From Pseudoscleropodium purum (Eukaryota > Streptophyta > Bryopsida > Hypnales > Brachytheciaceae), in the NCBI GenBank assembly GCA_963969395.1, contig OZ017796.1:15936501-16000500 (forward strand): a stretch of 64,000 nt of DNA, given 5' to 3'. The notes under the pieces are model-generated. The model did not search any database. It worked only from the letters and a program-made list of their open reading frames with translations, and was not told the origin of the DNA. Below, in pieces: positions 58,950 to 64,000 of this stretch (position 1 is its first letter; each line of letters opens with the position of its first letter). Position numbers and translations under genes: made by a program.

Positions 58950-61900
58950 AATGAATGGGTTTTAAAAAGGTTGTTGAAAATTTTATCCTTGGTGTACAAA
59001 TCTTACTTCACATTCATTTGTTCCATAGTCAGAATACTCTTGTAAAATAGTCCATTCATTAGTAAAAAAATGATATTTTACCTAGTGGTTAATCCCTCAA
59101 GTTTCAATGCCTTTTTCATTTGAAACCACTCAAAATTGCAATTTCTATTGCAAAGAGCAAAATTTATTGCAAAAAGCAAAAAACATTAAATTTTTTCCCA
59201 CATCAAACTAGAGGATCTTGCACTAGACTAGTGTAAGAATGTATGGAAGAAATTTTAGAAAATTTGATTGTGTACATTGCAAAATTTTTGCATTTAAAGT
59301 GAAGAAAACAAGTTTTTTTGCACCTTAATCTACTAGATTTTTTTACTTTCAATCTTCTTAGCTAAAAACTTTTGCACTATTGATTTTGAAACTCTAATCT
59401 TTTATGTTGAAGAATTGAGTTTAAGAGTCTAGGATAAAAATTTGAAAATCAACAACTTAATTTTGACTCATGAAAAAATTGTTAAATAGTAGTTTCAAGA
59501 TTGAAGGGAAAACTAAACCATTAATAGTACTAAGAAGGAATTGAAACACAATAATCATTAGATATTTCATGAGGCCATTGGAAGATTGCGAGATCCAAAG
59601 ATGTTCCTATAAGTCTACCTTTGTTGGTGGTTGTAGTTGGAACAAATTTGATGTGGTCAAAAGACTACACATCAAACAAGGGAATTATTATATCTAAACA
59701 GTTGTTTCAATTTAAATTAATAAAAAAATGAAAGAAAATCTAGAAAATCCATTTATAATCCATTGATTTAGTTACTTATCTATCATTTGACCATTTACCA
59801 TAAGAAAATTTTTGATGGCAAAATTAACAAATGAATCTATTGACATTTTGTGAGATTGAAGGGTAGAAACTAGAGAGGTTGTTTTCATAATGACATGCAT
59901 TGTCCATCATGAATCCTCAAAGTGCATGCCACATGGGATAATTTGAAGATGAGAGCTTAGCTACTCATTGTCAAACAAAGAAATTGTGTCTAAAGTAGAA
60001 TTTTAGACCTCATTTTGACATAATAGCCTAGCAAATTTGGGCCATCAGACCACCAATCATTAACATTCTTGAGAAGCATTCATAAGCCTTCTAAAAAATA
60101 TTTCAATAAGTGAAAAACTTTTGGAATTAATGAAAACCAAGTTAAAATGGCCCTTCCATGGATCCAATCTCTTCTTGATGCTCAATAATGAGATTGTTCA
60201 AGCAAAAGATCTTAACCTTGTGAAATTTTTTGTTTTAAAAAATTGTAAAGATTAAATTCAAAAATGAATCCTACAACTTATTTTTCAAGAAGATGCTCAA
60301 ATTGTCAAAAAAATAAGCTATCCATAACTTTACATCACTAATCTAAATAGAATGAATCAATGCTTCCCATGTAGATAAAAAATACACTCTATGAAAAAAA
60401 AATTAATTTAAAAAAAAAAATTCTTTTGGGTTTCTTTTGCCCACCAAACTAATATTTGAGCTTACTGTGCCATAACTTTTGTTCATGTGCATTGATTAAG
60501 ATAAAAATTATATTCCCCCAAAGCTAGTTTATTTTTACACCTTCACGAAAAGTTTTGGAAAATTATGACAAATATTTAGACTATAAAAGCCTACCAAAAA
60601 TCCAATTTGTCCTTCAAAGGAATAATAGAATTTTAGAAATAAAATTTGGCAAAAAATACTTCTAAAAAAATATTCCAAAATTTTGGAATAATATTTTTGT
60701 AAAAAATGTATGAAAAAAAAAATTATCAATTTCTAAGCATCTATTGCATCATATTTGTCAACTTTAATTAATTATTCAATATTAAGTGCCAACCCTAACC
60801 ATTGCAAGTAGTTCTTTTATTAGTATATTTTAACCGCTGAAGAACCAAACACATTTTTTTTGGCAACATGGTGTTTTCACTCATCGATTAACAAATAGTT
60901 TTAATTTTTTTCTTTGAATTTTCAACACAATATGTAGATGAGGAGTAGCTTCAAGTTGTAACAATTTTTATAACATTTGACTATATGATCAAAAAATTAT
61001 TGTTTAACATATAGTTTCTTTCAAAGTCTAGGGAACCCTCTTGATAGGTCAGTAGCTTGAAGAAATCCATTTTATGAAATAAAAATTTGAAACTGGTTTT
61101 CTACATTTATATATACTTGAAAACTTTTGAAGGTTATAAAGTGTTTTAGTTTGTGAGCAATTATGGAATATCCATGCCAAAATAAACTTTGAAGTCATGT
61201 TTAAACTCAATTTTTATTTTTAGAAAAAATAAAAATAGAGGATGTAGATTGTTTATCACAACATCACAAATATTTTTCAACTTCGAATTTCTTAATTTTC
61301 TAACTAAATTCTTAACAATTTAGTATATTTAATCATACTTTATCACTTTTTTCTTATTATTTTTTTCAAGCATGAATATGAAATATATTTTATATGTATT
61401 CTCAACTTATTTCTTCAACATGCTATGGAAAAGATGCAAGTTGTAGGATGTGCACATTTTTGGATGAAATTTAGAAAGTGTTGAAATTACTTCTTTTTGA
61501 AATTCAAGCATCATAATCTTGCAATTGGAAAAGTTTTCTACTCTTAAATTTCAAGAGGGTGTAGTCTAACAAGTTAATTTAAAGATCCTATGGATGAATT
61601 TGTTAATGAATAAATATTAATAAAGATTTTAGCCATGCTTTGGATACAAGTATTTTAAAGCAATTTTGGGCCTAAAAACATTGCAGTCTTTAGGAAACAA
61701 ACCCTCTTTCTACTTTATTCTATAAAATGTAGAATGTTAGAAGACAATATTATATACTTATAGAAATACTATGTATGATTGAAACCACATTTAGAAAATG
61801 TTAAGAGATTGGTGGTTTTGTACTAATGTTTTGTGTAAGAGTCATATAAAATTATGAAAATAGCTTCCATTGGTTTTCTCTTGAAGATGCTAGCTAGGAC

Positions 61901-62630
61901 TATCCTCAATCAAGACATATACATTGGCCTTTTAAAGCAGAGGTTCATTGAGCTTCAAAGTGAAGGAACTCAATCATGCTCTCCATGTATGCCTCATATA
62001 TAGTGAGTGGACCAATTGCGAATTATTTCTTTTAAAATTTAAGATAAGATTCCATTACAAGTTGCAATCAAGTACAAAAATTTATTTAAATTTAGTCATA
62101 GAGGGTGATTTGAAGGTCTCTATATAGTCACTACATATGACATTTAAACTTAAAGCTCACTTTTTAAAACGCTATTCAAATTTTTTTTAGAACACTAGAT
62201 TGATGCTCTAACATTCTTGACCCAAAATAACATCATTTAGACTACAATACCCACTTAATTGAGGCAAAAAAAGTAGCAATGTTGGGTGCTTCTACTTTAG
62301 CTTGAGATCTATCATTTTAAGAGCATAGCCACCCAAGCGTATCAGAAATGATGTACCATAATAGTTGTTGTAGGCCCTCTAACTACAAGTGGAGCTCAAA
62401 ATCCCATTGTTAGATGTTGTGACTCTACATGATAATTGGCTCAAGAGTCATGTGGTTGCTTCTACTACTTCTTCATTGTTGCCTACTTATATTTTTCATC
62501 AACAAATTGTTACCTGCTACAGTATAAATTTAGGGGCATATTCCAACAAAAACTAAGGACAAATTTTCCTCAATCTATGGTCCTATGTCACCAAAGATGC
62601 CCTCAGTTGTTGTATGGTTGATCTTTTTTT
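58950..62630. other. AT-rich DNA, no gene recognised; repeat copy at 61145-61385
   Basis: Many short open frames with no coding features. The repeat shared with the start of the window falls at 61145-61385. Confidence 0.35.
61145..61385. repeat. Dispersed AT-rich repeat, copy 2
   Basis: Similar to 1-240 in the same orientation, with shared motifs AAATAAACTTT, AAACTCAATTTTTA-like, GATGTAGATTGTTTATCAC and TTCTTAACAATTTAGT. Moderately diverged. Confidence 0.55.
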
Positions 62631-63107
62631 TAAGTGGCTACTCTAGAAGTTCCCATTGAAAGAGCAATGGTGGGGATGCAAATTCCTCCAAGGGCTTGTA
62701 ACTAGAAGGTATTGCGATGGAGCTCAACCCACCTAGATGGCCATGCTCAAAGGGATTGTTTGCATGGATAGTCCAACTCCAACCTCGTGCATCTAAGGGG
62801 TGGTTTGCATGCACTATTAGAGCCCCGCAACTCGATGATGATGTCGGGTTCCTCCCTCTCTCCACCTTCCTTCAAAGGAGGAATTTCAAGCCCGCTCTCC
62901 TTCCCATCAACCAGACCTTCTAATGAAATACACAATCATCTACTACTTATCTCCTTGTCCCACTAAAGTTCAAGCTATAGTCCTTACTTTATCTTACTTA
63001 AGTAATTTCTTTAGTTTTATTATTTCTCTTTCTCTTTGGAGTTTTAGGTTGAATTGACAACCAAAAGCATGAAGACAAGAGGCCCAACCTAGGAATAGGA
63101 TCATAGG

Positions 63108-63388
63108 GTTGGCCCGACCTCCAAATTGGGGGCTAGAGAGGATTGACCCCTCTATTGCCCCACTAGAGAGAAAATGTCAAAATTGCCCCCTATTCCGTGC
63201 CGCTTAAATTTTGTAATTCACCACATTCCCCAACTAATTTGGGATTTTTGATTGCAAATGTGAATTCAGAATTTGCAAATTTGATCATATGTGGCAAATA
63301 GAAAATTTCAGTGTTTTCTACAAGGGTTAAACATGGGGCAATAGAGGAGTCAATCCTCCTTGGCCCACATCGGGGTCAGGTTGGTCCA
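63108..63388. mobile_element. Miniature element with about 50-bp inverted repeats
   Basis: The left arm contains GAGGATTGACCCCTCTATTG followed by CCCCA; the right arm, read on the other strand, contains GAGGATTGACTCCTCTATTG followed by CCCCA. Similarity extends outward about 25 bp to GTTGGCCCGACC and ACCAACCTGACC. The interior of about 170 bp is AT-rich and noncoding. Confidence 0.7.
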
Positions 63389-63403
63389 TGTGATTAGGCT
63401 CTA

Positions 63404-63685
63404 AGAGCATTCCCACCCGTCCTCCAAAATGGATGACCTCTCTCCGGGCCTTGCTTGGAAGTGGTGGCCAGCCTCCAAAACAAGGACCTTTTGGAGGCCA
63501 GATAGTGGCCTCCAAACCGGCCTCCAAACATGAAGAGAAAAAACCTGTTTTTCCCTCCCACTACTGCGGAACAAGCGCTTTCACCTCGCAGCTCGCTGTT
63601 TCACCTCTGTCGCGCCAGAAGTTTCACCTCCGTCTAATGTTACTGGTTGCCGCAAGGCACCTTCGTGAATTATATGGGATGCTCT
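63404..63685. mobile_element. Miniature element with AGAGCATTCCCA-type ends
   Basis: The left end reads AGAGCATTCCCACCC and the right end, on the other strand, AGAGCATCCCATATA. The interior is rich in GGCCTCCAAA words in both orientations, as in several plant miniature elements with GAGCAT ends. A target duplication could not be fixed. Confidence 0.45.
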
Positions 63686-63697
63686 GAAGTGCAGAAG

Positions 63698-63752
63698 CTG
63701 AATTGAATTGAATTGGAAGTTCTTGAACTAAATTGAATTGAATTGAATTGAA
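63698..63752. repeat. (AATTG)n-like simple repeat
   Basis: GAATTGAATTGAATTG runs on both sides of GGAAGTTCTTGAACTAAA. It is a pentanucleotide microsatellite with an interruption. Confidence 0.8.
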
Positions 63753-64000
63753 AGTTCTCGAAAGGAAAATCACAAACCTGGTAGCGATGATCTCATTGCT
63801 AATTTCATTGAATGAGTTTTTGTTGGAAAAAATTATAAAGCACATGTTGCTGCACAATAGGGTTTAGAATGAACCTTCCCACTAATGAAGAATTAGACAT
63901 CTTAGAGATCACTTAGAAAAAGAAAACTTGGTCATACTTGTCCAAGCTTATCAAACTTCATTAGATTTCTACATTAAAATATACATTCATAAATTCTGAT

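Overview
The window looks like nuclear DNA of a land plant (or close streptophyte relative) with a large, AT-rich, transposon-filled genome. The main support is a three-exon plant-type pectate lyase gene with a signal peptide, remnants of eukaryotic housekeeping genes (a sphingolipid short-chain reductase and deoxyhypusine synthase), and typical plant transposons (hAT, CACTA/En-Spm, PIF/Harbinger-like and a DUF4283-type LINE ORF1). The sequence alone does not fix the species; a seed-free plant is a guess.

Layout. At 1-600 there are old dispersed repeats and a small inverted-repeat element. At 2.1-2.8 kb (minus) lies a frameshifted fragment of a 3-ketodihydrosphingosine reductase-like gene. 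At 3.57-4.20 kb (minus) is a plausible two-exon gene for an unrecognised 138-residue protein. From 5.8 to 11.0 kb a noncoding AT-rich block is bounded by a perfect 19-bp inverted repeat. A deoxyhypusine synthase relic sits at 11.9-12.4 kb and a decayed retroelement ORF1 with a zinc knuckle at 15.3-16.3 kb. The best intact host gene is the pectate lyase at 19.23-21.99 kb (minus). From 25 to 35 kb the DNA is mostly featureless, with a Harbinger-like relic at about 30.6-31.1 kb and a tandem repeat at 31.7-32.2 kb.

The most striking object is a complete hAT-type transposon at 35,988-45,739 (9.75 kb). Its ends are CAGGGTTGAC...GTCAACCCTG, and it is flanked on both sides by the same 8-bp target duplication (AATGACGT). 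It holds two divergent genes: a BED/DUF659/hAT-dimerisation transposase reading left, and a divergent protein-kinase-like gene reading right. Each has only a few inactivating lesions. Dense clusters of the word GTCCG/CGGAC occur at both ends of the element and just upstream of both genes. A 279-bp nonautonomous derivative with the same ends and its own perfect 8-bp duplication lies at 33,923-34,201. A second GTCCG-rich miniature family occurs at 16.44 and 58.69 kb.

From about 50.8 to 55.6 kb (plus) is a decayed CACTA/En-Spm transposase unit, with zinc-finger N-terminus, Transposase_21, DUF4218 and DUF4216 regions in order; a possible right end is at 57,662. The remainder to 64 kb is AT-rich with further miniature elements at 58.69, 63.11 and 63.40 kb. 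No tRNA, rRNA or CRISPR structures were recognised.
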